NCBI RefSeq assembly: GCF_000483125.1
Contig: NZ_KI519553.1
Span: 1,017,412 to 1,081,411 of the forward strand
From: Atopobium fossor DSM 15642
GTDB lineage: Bacteria; Actinomycetota; Coriobacteriia; Coriobacteriales; Atopobiaceae
Direction of reading: 5' to 3'
Length of the DNA: 64,000 nt
Part shown: positions 18,343-25,743 of the stretch, piece after piece
Layout of the letters: the number at the start of each line of letters is the position of its first letter
Numbering within the stretch: the first letter of the stretch is position 1
Made by a program: the position numbers and the translations under genes
The notes under the pieces: generated by a model
What the model was told of the DNA's origin: nothing
Databases searched by the model: none
What the model saw: only the letters and a program-made list of their open reading frames with translations

Positions 18343-18396
18343 TATTTCAAATAAGTCGTGTGTATACACAGTTAAAAGCTTTGCTCATTTGAAATA
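18343..18396. promoter_or_regulatory. Nested palindromes between ferritin and GDPD
   Basis: TGTGTATACACA (18359-18370) is a perfect 12-base palindrome. It is flanked by the inverted pair TATTTCAAAT (18343-18352) and ATTTGAAATA (18387-18396). The interval is divergent, so a dimeric regulator could act on one or both genes. It does not match the Fur or DtxR consensus that I know. Confidence 0.45.
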
Positions 18397-18418
18397 ATGA
18401 CAGCTTAAGGAAACAAAC

Positions 18419-19423
18419 ATGCACAAAGGATTTTTTGGAAATAGCAAAAGCAGCAAAAAGAAATTAGTTCTTATCAGTATTTGCCTTCTTCTCCTCTTTA
18501 TGTTTGTTAACAATACCAATGCGTTTACAACACCACCCAGCTCAAAGCGTTATAGCTTTTTAGCGCATAGGGGGCTTGCTCAAACCTTTGATGAGTCTCA
18601 GACAAACTGGAATAGCAATACAGCAACAATGATTGATGAGCCCGTACATGACTATATTGAAAACACTATTCCATCAATACAAGCTGCCTTTGATTTAGGT
18701 GCAACTGCAGTAGAGTTTGATGTAAAACTTTCAAAAGACGGGCAGCTAGCCCTGTTTCATGATGCAACATTGCAATATCGCTGCGGCGTAAAAGGTGAAG
18801 TGCAAGATTATACAATGTCCGAACTAAAACAAATGGACGTTGGATTTGGTTATACGGCAGACGGTGGGAAAACATACCCACTCAGAGGAAAAGGGGTTGG
18901 CCTAATGCCAACCATCAATGAAGTTTTTAATACATTTCCTGATAAAGAATTCGTAATTGAAGTAAAAGATGGAAAGATGGAAACATATGAAGTACTTTGG
19001 AAGTTTTTATCCAGCTTTCCCCCAGAGCGACTAAAACAATTAAGCATCTGTTGCGCCAATGATCAGGGCGCGGACTACCTAAGGCAACAAAACGCTGAGT
19101 TAAAGATTATGTCAAAAAACTCATTGATAACGGCTCTGATAACGTATGAACTTATTGGATGGACTGGATATGTTCCTTCGTCCATGCAAAATACTGAGCT
19201 TCGGATACCCTTGAGATATGCAAGATTTTTATGGGGTTGGCCTCATAAATTTATGGAGCGCATGGAAAAATCTAATACAAGAGTTGAGCTAACTGCTGGC
19301 AAGGAAAGTTTATCCGAGGGATTTGATACCGTCGAGAGTACCAAGGATATTCCAGATGAGTATTCTGGACTAGTTTGGACAAACAAAATTAATGAGGTAA
19401 ATCCTGCAACAGTTAACAACTGA
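18419..19423 (+). CDS. Glycerophosphodiester phosphodiesterase, membrane-anchored or secreted
   Basis: 334 residues. The N-terminus has a basic stretch then a hydrophobic segment (about residues 15-36), a signal or anchor. GDPD motifs follow: FLAHRGLAQTF, then ENTIPSIQAAFDLGA, then EFDVKLSKDGQLALFHD (catalytic His and metal-binding Glu/Asp), then a late EVKDG. Known enzymes cut glycerophosphodiesters to glycerol-3-phosphate and an alcohol; an outer-face enzyme could recycle teichoic-acid or lipid headgroups. The segment is AT-richer than its surroundings. The stop is one base from that of the convergent unknown gene. Confidence 0.88.
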   Translation: MHKGFFGNSKSSKKKLVLISICLLLLFMFVNNTNAFTTPPSSKRYSFLAHRGLAQTFDESQTNWNSNTATMIDEPVHDYIENTIPSIQAAFDLGATAVEFDVKLSKDGQLALFHDATLQYRCGVKGEVQDYTMSELKQMDVGFGYTADGGKTYPLRGKGVGLMPTINEVFNTFPDKEFVIEVKDGKMETYEVLWKFLSSFPPERLKQLSICCANDQGADYLRQQNAELKIMSKNSLITALITYELIGWTGYVPSSMQNTELRIPLRYARFLWGWPHKFMERMEKSNTRVELTAGKESLSEGFDTVESTKDIPDEYSGLVWTNKINEVNPATVNN

Positions 19424-19424
19424 T

Positions 19425-20138
19425 TTATACCTGAATCACAGGTGATACATTCTTTTTTAATGCTGTGTCGTGAAATAAAAATTTTCCGTGTAACTTATTT
19501 TGATGTGAAGTCATAAGCAACGGGAGTACAAACACCTTTATTGCATATAAAATTACCCAAGCAATAAAAAGACCAAGTTGCATAGTATCGAGTTTTTTAC
19601 TATAGACCTCATAGAGAGGCCATGCATTCAGAGTTACATTAAAAGCGGTAGCTAAGGTTGCAGATACCATATTGGTAGTAAGGTGAGGATTACGAAGTTT
19701 TGCTATATAAAGAGCCAAGAGAGAAACATTATAAACACAAATTGGCTTGTTATCTTCCCTATAAATCACTAGGGTTTTACGATTGTAAAAATATGGTTTA
19801 CCACCCAAATTGCATTCAGTAATCCAAACATGACTGACTGCAACAATCTCATTCCAAGGTACGAGTAAGTCAATTTTTCTTATATATATGCCTTTTTCGC
19901 AGTAATAAAATTTCCAATGTACAAAAGAAAACACTAGGATAACTGCAACAAAACCAATAAAAATAAGCAAGAGCCCATTTTTTGTCAGACTAAAATCTTT
20001 AAATCCATCTATCTGTAAGTTTATATTTTGCCCCATAGTATCTAATGCAGCATATAGAGCTGTAATACCAAGCAAGCAAATGAATGCCATATATCTGTAA
20101 TATATGCTATGGAATTTTATCTTTTTCATATACGCCAT
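19425..20138 (-). CDS. Unknown membrane protein
   Basis: 237 residues, no family recognised. Two hydrophobic segments near the N-terminus (about residues 16-34 and 55-75) are followed by a soluble stretch with alternating pattern (KGIYIRKIDLLVPWNEIVAV) that resembles a bacterial PH-like domain in style, and then two more hydrophobic stretches (about 170-210). No good ribosome site precedes the ATG, so the start is uncertain. AT-rich like its convergent neighbour. Confidence 0.6.
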   Translation of the reverse strand: MAYMKKIKFHSIYYRYMAFICLLGITALYAALDTMGQNINLQIDGFKDFSLTKNGLLLIFIGFVAVILVFSFVHWKFYYCEKGIYIRKIDLLVPWNEIVAVSHVWITECNLGGKPYFYNRKTLVIYREDNKPICVYNVSLLALYIAKLRNPHLTTNMVSATLATAFNVTLNAWPLYEVYSKKLDTMQLGLFIAWVILYAIKVFVLPLLMTSHQNKLHGKFLFHDTALKKNVSPVIQV

Positions 20139-20171
20139 CTGATTATTAATAGTACAGGTCTATTTCTATTC

Positions 20172-20203
20172 AAAAAAGCTCGCACCCAAACGGATGCGAG
20201 CTT
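20172..20203 (-). terminator. Terminator of cold-shock gene
   Basis: AAGCTCGCA (20176-20184) pairs with TGCGAGCTT (20195-20203); on the minus strand it is followed by TTTTTT. Confidence 0.8.
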
Positions 20204-20226
20204 AACAAGACTCTGTAAAAACTAAT

Positions 20227-20430
20227 TTATGCCTTGCGAACGTTGGAAGCCTGCTGCTTGCCATTCTGACCAGTGGTGATGTCAAACTCGACAGCCTGGC
20301 CCTCATCAAGAGTTTTAAAACCATCCATCTGAATCTCGGAGAAGTGTACGAACAAGTCGTCGCCGTCCTCACGAGAGATGAAGCCGTAACCCTTGTCTGG
20401 ATTGAACCACTTAACAGTACCCTGAGCCAT
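20227..20430 (-). CDS. Cold-shock protein (CspA family)
   Basis: 67-residue single-stranded nucleic-acid-binding beta-barrel that melts mRNA structure. RNP1 KGYGFISRE and RNP2 LFVHFSEI are both present, beginning [14 protein letters not shown]. The start at 20430 is the usual Csp start and follows AAAGGCACGTC. A leader of at least 120 bases precedes it, as is common for Csp genes; no specific cold-box was recognised. Single gene with its own terminator. Confidence 0.95.
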   Translation of the reverse strand: MAQGTVKWFNPDKGYGFISREDGDDLFVHFSEIQMDGFKTLDEGQAVEFDITTGQNGKQQASNVRKA

Positions 20431-20553
20431 GACGTGCCTTTCTTTCTTTGCTCTTCTATAGAGCATAAACTGTGCGCTTTCACGCGATACAAATGGCCTT
20501 TATGACCATGGGGTCTAGTGTACTCTATATTGAGAAATAAAATGATGTAAAAA

Positions 20554-20587
20554 GGCTAACGGCAAATTATACCGTTAGCCGAAAAAA
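20554..20587 (-). terminator. Terminator of the ruv operon
   Basis: GGCTAACGG (20554-20562) pairs with CCGTTAGCC (20572-20580). The minus-strand side is followed by TTTTT; the plus side by GAAAAAAA. Confidence 0.8.
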
Positions 20588-20613
20588 ATGCGATAAAGTT
20601 GTGTTTTATAAGG

Positions 20614-21009
20614 CTAATCCTTGAGGTCTGCATCGATAAGTTCCATACCTTCAGGCACGTCAGATAAGTGCCAACCAAAGGCAACGGCAACAGCACGAGC
20701 TTGTGCACGACGGATTTCTCCAATGTTTTTCTCACCCATACGTTCATAGGCATCTGCAAGTTTTCCCAGCGTATAGCTAACATAACTAGCAGTAGCATCA
20801 CCAATACCAGACAAATGCATCATAGTGACCAAGGACTCTGGAGAAAGAGAAAGTGCTGTTTTTGCATCTAAATCCATAAGCTCAGCAAGAGCATGCTCTG
20901 TTTGTTTTGCTTCCTCGGGATTGTGACGAATAAATGCACCACGCAAACTAAAAGCCACAGTATCCACAAAGGTTTCTATAACTTCCAAGATATAATCTCG
21001 CTCCAGCAT
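20614..21009 (-). CDS. Small helical protein at the end of the ruv operon, unknown
   Basis: 131 residues, starting MLERDYILEVIETFVD; AAAGGGGATAGC precedes the ATG, which lies one base after the ruvB stop. It appears all-helical and acidic, with no signal or membrane segment. Two recurring features are a Leu/Ala-rich middle and the stretch RRAQARAVAVAFGWHLSDVPEGMEL. I do not recognise the family. Tight coupling to ruvB suggests either co-regulation with DNA repair or simple operon tail position. Confidence 0.7.
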   Translation of the reverse strand: MLERDYILEVIETFVDTVAFSLRGAFIRHNPEEAKQTEHALAELMDLDAKTALSLSPESLVTMMHLSGIGDATASYVSYTLGKLADAYERMGEKNIGEIRRAQARAVAVAFGWHLSDVPEGMELIDADLKD

Positions 21010-21010
21010 G

Positions 21011-22072
21011 CTATCCCCTTTCTGGAGGAATTTCCATAGATAGATGTTCAAAAGCCGCGTAGGTTGCCTTACGACCTTGAGGCGTGCGCACAAGTAAACC
21101 ACGCTGCAACAAATATGGCTCGTACACGTCCTCTATAGTTGAGGCATCTTCACCCACTGCACTTGCGATGGTGGAAAGACCAACAGGACGACCGCGAAAG
21201 GTAGAGCAAAGAGCATTAAGAATCTTCACATCCATCCAATCCAAGCCCATCTCATCAATTTCAAAGAAGGTAAGTGCTTCTGCAGCCACATCCCAGGTAA
21301 TAGTGCCATCTGCACGCACTTGCGCATAGTCACGTACACGCTTAAGTAAGCGATTTGCCAAACGCGGCGTACCACGACTACGACTCGCAATCTCTGCAGC
21401 ACCCTGACCATCTATGACAACGCCTAAGATAGCAGCAGAACGGCTTACAATATCTGCAAGCTCATCTACGGTGTAGTAATCTAAACGAAAAGAAATGCCA
21501 AAGCGATCACGCAAAGGACCCGTAAGCAATCCCGTGCGCGTAGTGGCTCCTACTAAAGTAAATTTAGGAATATCTAATCTAATGGAACGAGCAGCTGGTC
21601 CCTTGCCAATAACAATATCCAGGAAAAAGTCTTCCATTGCTGGATATAAAACCTCTTCCACCATGTGATTAAGACGGTGAATCTCATCTATAAACAGGAT
21701 GTCTCCCGCTTCAAGATTGGTAAGGATAGCCGCTAAATCTCCCGTACGTTCAATAGCAGGACCACTAGTTGTGTGCAGCTTTGAACCCATCTCATTAGCA
21801 AGCACATTTGCCAGAGTAGTTTTACCCAATCCCGGAGGGCCAGAAAACAATACGTGATCCAGTGGTTCTTCTCGTGTTTTAGCTGCTTCAATAAGTACGC
21901 GTAAGTTATCGCGTACACGTTCTTGACCTACATACTGATCAAGCGTTTTAGGACGAAGTGTGCGATCAACCTCTAAATCATCTTCGGTAAGCTGTGCGGT
22001 AACGGGACGGGTTTTGCCAAACTGCTGATCCTTATTACCAAACAAGTCCTGCATAGGATTTGCTTCCCACAT
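21011..22072 (-). CDS. ruvB: Holliday junction helicase RuvB
   Basis: 353-residue AAA+ motor that drives branch migration with RuvA. Walker [10 protein letters not shown], Walker [10 protein letters not shown], sensor [18 protein letters not shown], and a C-terminal winged helix ([19 protein letters not shown]). The start ATG directly abuts the ruvA stop; a Met at residue 7 (MQDLFGNK) is an alternative. Order ruvC-ruvA-ruvB on the minus strand. Confidence 0.97.
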   Translation of the reverse strand: MWEANPMQDLFGNKDQQFGKTRPVTAQLTEDDLEVDRTLRPKTLDQYVGQERVRDNLRVLIEAAKTREEPLDHVLFSGPPGLGKTTLANVLANEMGSKLHTTSGPAIERTGDLAAILTNLEAGDILFIDEIHRLNHMVEEVLYPAMEDFFLDIVIGKGPAARSIRLDIPKFTLVGATTRTGLLTGPLRDRFGISFRLDYYTVDELADIVSRSAAILGVVIDGQGAAEIASRSRGTPRLANRLLKRVRDYAQVRADGTITWDVAAEALTFFEIDEMGLDWMDVKILNALCSTFRGRPVGLSTIASAVGEDASTIEDVYEPYLLQRGLLVRTPQGRKATYAAFEHLSMEIPPERG

Positions 22073-22705
22073 TTATGCCTTACCTCCCAACCTACGCAAT
22101 GCATAAGCCACTATCTGCTCTACCGTAGTCGCATCTGCTTGTTCATAGCCTTCCAAAGCAAGCTCCACTTCCTGAGGCGTAAAGCCCATAGAAAGCAATG
22201 CTGCTTGGACATCAGACTCAATAGATGACGCCGTAAGAGCTATTGCTGCACCATCACCAGAAGCAGCCGAAGAAGCAACTAGTCCACGCAGTTCTGCGTC
22301 AGAAGCAAAGACACTTTGGAGCTCCACCAACAAACGATTGGCCGTCTTTTTACCTACACCTGGTACAGTAGCCATACGCGTAGCATCGTTGGTAGCAACT
22401 ATACCTGCAAAAACAGAAGGCGTAAATGTAGATAAAACAGACAGTGCCAAAGAAGGCCCCACGCCAGATACCGATACCAAACGGTCAAATAGCGTGCGCT
22501 CTTCTCGAGAGGCAAAACCAAACAACGTCATTGAATTTTCTCGTACGGCAAGGCGCGCAAGCAAGGTAACGCCGGAAGTACCAACTGCTGGAACAGAGGC
22601 AGCAGTCATGGCAGAGCAGCGCAACTCATACCCTACGCCATTTACATCAAGCACAATTACACTGGGAGTTACCTCTATAAGTGAGCCAGTTAGTTGAACT
22701 ATCAC
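22073..22705 (-). CDS. ruvA: Holliday junction complex subunit RuvA
   Basis: 210 residues. The GTG start at 22705 is chosen because RuvA proteins begin with (M)I-x-QLTG and AAGGTAAAG lies upstream; it overlaps the ruvC stop as GTGA. Domain I OB fold (VIVQLTGSLIEV...GYEL), tandem helix-hairpin-helix motifs (LVSVSGVGPSLALSVLS and MATVPGVGKKTANRLLVEL), and the C-terminal domain III (ALLSMGFTPQEVELALEG) are all present. Forms the tetramer that holds the four-way junction. Confidence 0.95.
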   Translation of the reverse strand: MIVQLTGSLIEVTPSVIVLDVNGVGYELRCSAMTAASVPAVGTSGVTLLARLAVRENSMTLFGFASREERTLFDRLVSVSGVGPSLALSVLSTFTPSVFAGIVATNDATRMATVPGVGKKTANRLLVELQSVFASDAELRGLVASSAASGDGAAIALTASSIESDVQAALLSMGFTPQEVELALEGYEQADATTVEQIVAYALRRLGGKA

Positions 22706-23214
22706 AGCTTTACCTTTCGTAAAGTTTGTTGGGCAAGATGCATGGTACGCGTGGTATGGGCGTGACATACTGCTGCAGCTAAAGCGTCTGCACAATGATC
22801 TGGCTTAGGGTCATGATCAAGAGCAAGGACATTACGAACCATATAGGTAACCTGACTTTTATCTGCAGCACCAGTACCCACAACTGCCTGCTTAATTTGC
22901 ATTGGTGTGTATTCTCCCACGTCAATACCTGCATATGCGCAAGCCGCAATAGCAGTACCACGAGCATGAGCTGTCCAAATTGCAGCACTTGTATTAGTGC
23001 CAAAATAAATAGACTCAATAGCCACCGCATCTGGGTTGTATTCACGAATAGCAAAACCAATGCGATTAAAGATAAGACCTAAACGATGATCCAAACTGTC
23101 CTTGACATCTGTATGCACGCAATCATAGGCACGGGCACGCATGAGCGAACCTTGTGTTTCTATAACACCCCACCCCGTATTTGCTAGGCCGGGATCAATT
23201 CCTAAAATAATCAC
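22702..23214 (-). CDS. ruvC: Holliday junction resolvase RuvC
   Basis: 170-residue endonuclease that cuts four-way junctions. Acidic residues are seen in ILGIDPG, AIESIYFGTN and DHCADALAAAVCHA. Two GTG codons compete: the second (23214) has GAGGAG five bases upstream and gives MIILGIDPG, so it is preferred over 23220. It lies 41 bases after the NAD-synthetase-like gene and probably shares its transcript. Confidence 0.93.
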   Translation of the reverse strand: MIILGIDPGLANTGWGVIETQGSLMRARAYDCVHTDVKDSLDHRLGLIFNRIGFAIREYNPDAVAIESIYFGTNTSAAIWTAHARGTAIAACAYAGIDVGEYTPMQIKQAVVGTGAADKSQVTYMVRNVLALDHDPKPDHCADALAAAVCHAHTTRTMHLAQQTLRKVKL

Positions 23215-23255
23215 GTGCACTCCTCAAACTAGAACATGCGTTCTATGATAGCACA

Positions 23256-25070
23256 CTAATTGTTAGAAAATGGTCCAGTACCCCAACGATTCTCGTTGCC
23301 TTTATCGTTAACCGCAGAGGAGATTACATCACGGAGCATTTCAAATGCTTCGTTTATTTTTGCAGTATGATCCACACCACTTGCAAGTTCCACAAGCTTA
23401 TCGTTTATTTTTTTATAAAACTCTTCTACTTGTTTAAACTCATCCTCTGTACGATAGGTATCTTCCCAGCCAGCATTGATAGGTCGCGAGTTTTCCGTAA
23501 TAGTTTTGGCTGAGACTGAAGCAAAAGACGGCAACGCGCGGCGAGCAATCTCGCTTGCATTCATGCGATTAAGAACTGCTGTGACTAATTGGGCATCATT
23601 GCCTGAATCCACTATGTCATTAAAACTCATACCTTGTTCAATATAGGAAAGCAGCACAGAATCTACTAGGCTTAGCTGTGCCTCTGCACCCATAGATGAA
23701 CAAAGATTCTCAAAATAATGAGCATGCAATGATGGCACGGTAAAGCGTTTGAGAACCGCCTGGGGCATAGCAGCAGATTGTGACTGACGGTAACGTACAA
23801 GACTGAGCAGCTGAGAGCGATACACATCACCAAACGGCATATAACTTGCTGCATGTACACGTGTGTTACCGCTCTCCTGCAGCTCAAGCGCTAAAGCAGT
23901 TTTATCTGCTGGCGATAAAATCAACGCAGAGTGTTCTGTCGCCAAGCTTTGCAAACGTGCAGCAACAAGCAGGTCAAGCATAGGTGCATCGGTTACATCA
24001 AGCTGTAATGCGCGACTGGCAATAACAGCATCCCGCACGGTGAGCTCATCGGTAGAAAGACGTAAATTACGCGCAAGTTGTTTAGCATCGCGATATGCAG
24101 CCTCATCGAGCGTGTGAACCAATAGGGCATGTACGCGTGTAGGTCCAATGGCATCTATGGCAAGAGCTGCTAATGCTGCAGATGCCATGGTGCCATCAAG
24201 AACTACCACTGCATCGTGCACGCGCTTATCAAATTGTAAAAAATCACGAAGAGAAAGGGTAAGGCCATCCCATAACAGCGCATTTTTATTGTAAGGAGCC
24301 ACGGGTTCTGGATGCGCAAGAGGGCCTTCAAAAGCAGGATCCACTTCTACGAGACGAAAATCTTCCTCAAACGAAGGCATTTGCATAGATACATCTCCCC
24401 ATGGAGCCATAACAAAGCTTCCGCCTGCAAAAACAACATCATCGTAGCCACCCACACTACCAACAGCCACCAACCAAGCGTTAAGCGCAGATACATCCTG
24501 TACAAACAGCCCTTGAGAGAGAGCAGGTGCCAATACCGTACTATCATCATCGGTCGTGAAGCAATTTCCCTGTAAGTAGAATAGAATATCAAGATCTGTT
24601 TGGCTCTCCACCAAAGCATGAAGCTGCTCTTGGTTAAAAACTACAGCACAGGTAATGTCTCCTAGCGCAAAACCCATAGTTTCTTGACCAGAAGAAGCCA
24701 TCCATCCATGAGGACCTTCTTGTGCTGTAAGTGCATGCGAAGCATAGCGCAACGGCATAATGTTGCCTTCTTTGATGAACACTACTTCTTGAAAAGTACC
24801 AAACGGAGCAGGAATCAATAGGGGCACCAGAGCAGAAATTTGTATTTTTTCCAACTCATCTGCAAGTGCTACTTGAGCCAAGGCAATAGCTTGACCAAAA
24901 GAATCAAGCGTCCCCATGCCGCCAAAATCAGGCCCCGTAAGTGCTGGAAAAGGGAATACTATAAGATCTGCATCCTGACTTTTTGCCAAACGAGCCTGTG
25001 CAATCATCCGTCTAAGGGTGACATCAAAATCTGCTGAATGCGTGCTCATCTGAGAGATGGCTATCTTCAT
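23256..25070 (-). CDS. NAD+ synthetase-like protein with eroded active sites
   Basis: 604 residues with the layout of glutamine-dependent NadE: N-terminal nitrilase-like amidase (about 1-260) and C-terminal ATP-pyrophosphatase-like domain (about 275-550). The overall stretches are recognisable (MKIAISQM, ALTGPDFGG, SYMPFGDVYRSQLLSLVRY). Catalytic residues are not: the amidase Glu position reads FPFPALTG in place of FPELALTG, the Lys segment is replaced by RYASHALTAQ, and only the Cys (DITCAVVFNQ) remains. The P-loop SGGxDS is replaced by DGTMAS, and NKSE by DKTA. The reading frame is intact, so this is not a decayed gene but a probable pseudoenzyme, or an enzyme with changed chemistry. GGGAGCTTTAG precedes the ATG. 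It heads the ruv operon. Confidence 0.75.
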   Translation of the reverse strand: MKIAISQMSTHSADFDVTLRRMIAQARLAKSQDADLIVFPFPALTGPDFGGMGTLDSFGQAIALAQVALADELEKIQISALVPLLIPAPFGTFQEVVFIKEGNIMPLRYASHALTAQEGPHGWMASSGQETMGFALGDITCAVVFNQEQLHALVESQTDLDILFYLQGNCFTTDDDSTVLAPALSQGLFVQDVSALNAWLVAVGSVGGYDDVVFAGGSFVMAPWGDVSMQMPSFEEDFRLVEVDPAFEGPLAHPEPVAPYNKNALLWDGLTLSLRDFLQFDKRVHDAVVVLDGTMASAALAALAIDAIGPTRVHALLVHTLDEAAYRDAKQLARNLRLSTDELTVRDAVIASRALQLDVTDAPMLDLLVAARLQSLATEHSALILSPADKTALALELQESGNTRVHAASYMPFGDVYRSQLLSLVRYRQSQSAAMPQAVLKRFTVPSLHAHYFENLCSSMGAEAQLSLVDSVLLSYIEQGMSFNDIVDSGNDAQLVTAVLNRMNASEIARRALPSFASVSAKTITENSRPINAGWEDTYRTEDEFKQVEEFYKKINDKLVELASGVDHTAKINEAFEMLRDVISSAVNDKGNENRWGTGPFSNN

Positions 25071-25140
25071 CTAAAGCTCCCGCTACCTTATCTATGTTCG
25101 TTATATCCGTGCATAGTATTACCTAAATATAATGCTATTA

Positions 25141-25175
25141 AACAAAACAGCTCGCACCCAAAGGCACGAGCTGTT
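25141..25175 (-). terminator. Terminator of superoxide reductase gene
   Basis: AACAGCTCG (25146-25154) pairs with CGAGCTGTT (25167-25175); the minus strand continues TTTGTTT. Confidence 0.7.
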
Positions 25176-25198
25176 GGCAAAACAAGTGTAAAAACTAC

Positions 25199-25591
25199 TT
25201 ACTTAACATCAGTAGCCCAAAGACCATGAAGGTTGCAATATGCATAAACTGTTGCGCCCTCTACGTCATGTCCACAGAACTTAACGCTGGGCTTATCGCC
25301 AGCCTTTAGGTACTTAATGTTAATATCTCCATTAGCCTTTACCAGAGCAATAAACTCAATAAAATGCGCTTCAATCATAGGATGCTCGACAGAGCCAATG
25401 GTTACAACAAGCTTGCCGTCCTCCTTTGTTACAACAGGAACGTGCTTCTCGTTAGCGGCATCGGTAGTATTGGGAACTAAAAGCTCCATAGGATTACCAG
25501 CAGTACAACACTTAAGAGTGCCGCCACCATTATGAAGAAGAGCTACAACATTGCCACATTGATTGCAACGATAAAAACTTGCCTCTGCCAT
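25199..25591 (-). CDS. Superoxide reductase (desulfoferrodoxin)
   Basis: 130-residue non-haem iron enzyme that reduces superoxide to peroxide without making oxygen, typical of anaerobes. N-terminal desulforedoxin domain: YRCNQCG and LKCCTAG give the four Cys of centre I. Centre II ligands: His in EKHVPVV, His in VEHPMIEAHFIEF, and Cys/His in YCNLHGLW. It is therefore the two-iron class. The start at 25591 follows GGAAGGAAAGAAT and gives the family's normal length. Confidence 0.95.
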   Translation of the reverse strand: MAEASFYRCNQCGNVVALLHNGGGTLKCCTAGNPMELLVPNTTDAANEKHVPVVTKEDGKLVVTIGSVEHPMIEAHFIEFIALVKANGDINIKYLKAGDKPSVKFCGHDVEGATVYAYCNLHGLWATDVK

Positions 25592-25743
25592 ATTCTTTCC
25601 TTCCAGTAAAGTGGACGCACGCATCTGCGCCTCTCCTTACTCAACTCTATTCCCCAAAGGCAAAATTCGTATCTATAAATCGCAAAATAAATTGTTACTT
25701 CACAACTAACATAAGCAAATGTTGAACCATAAGCGTATACGGC

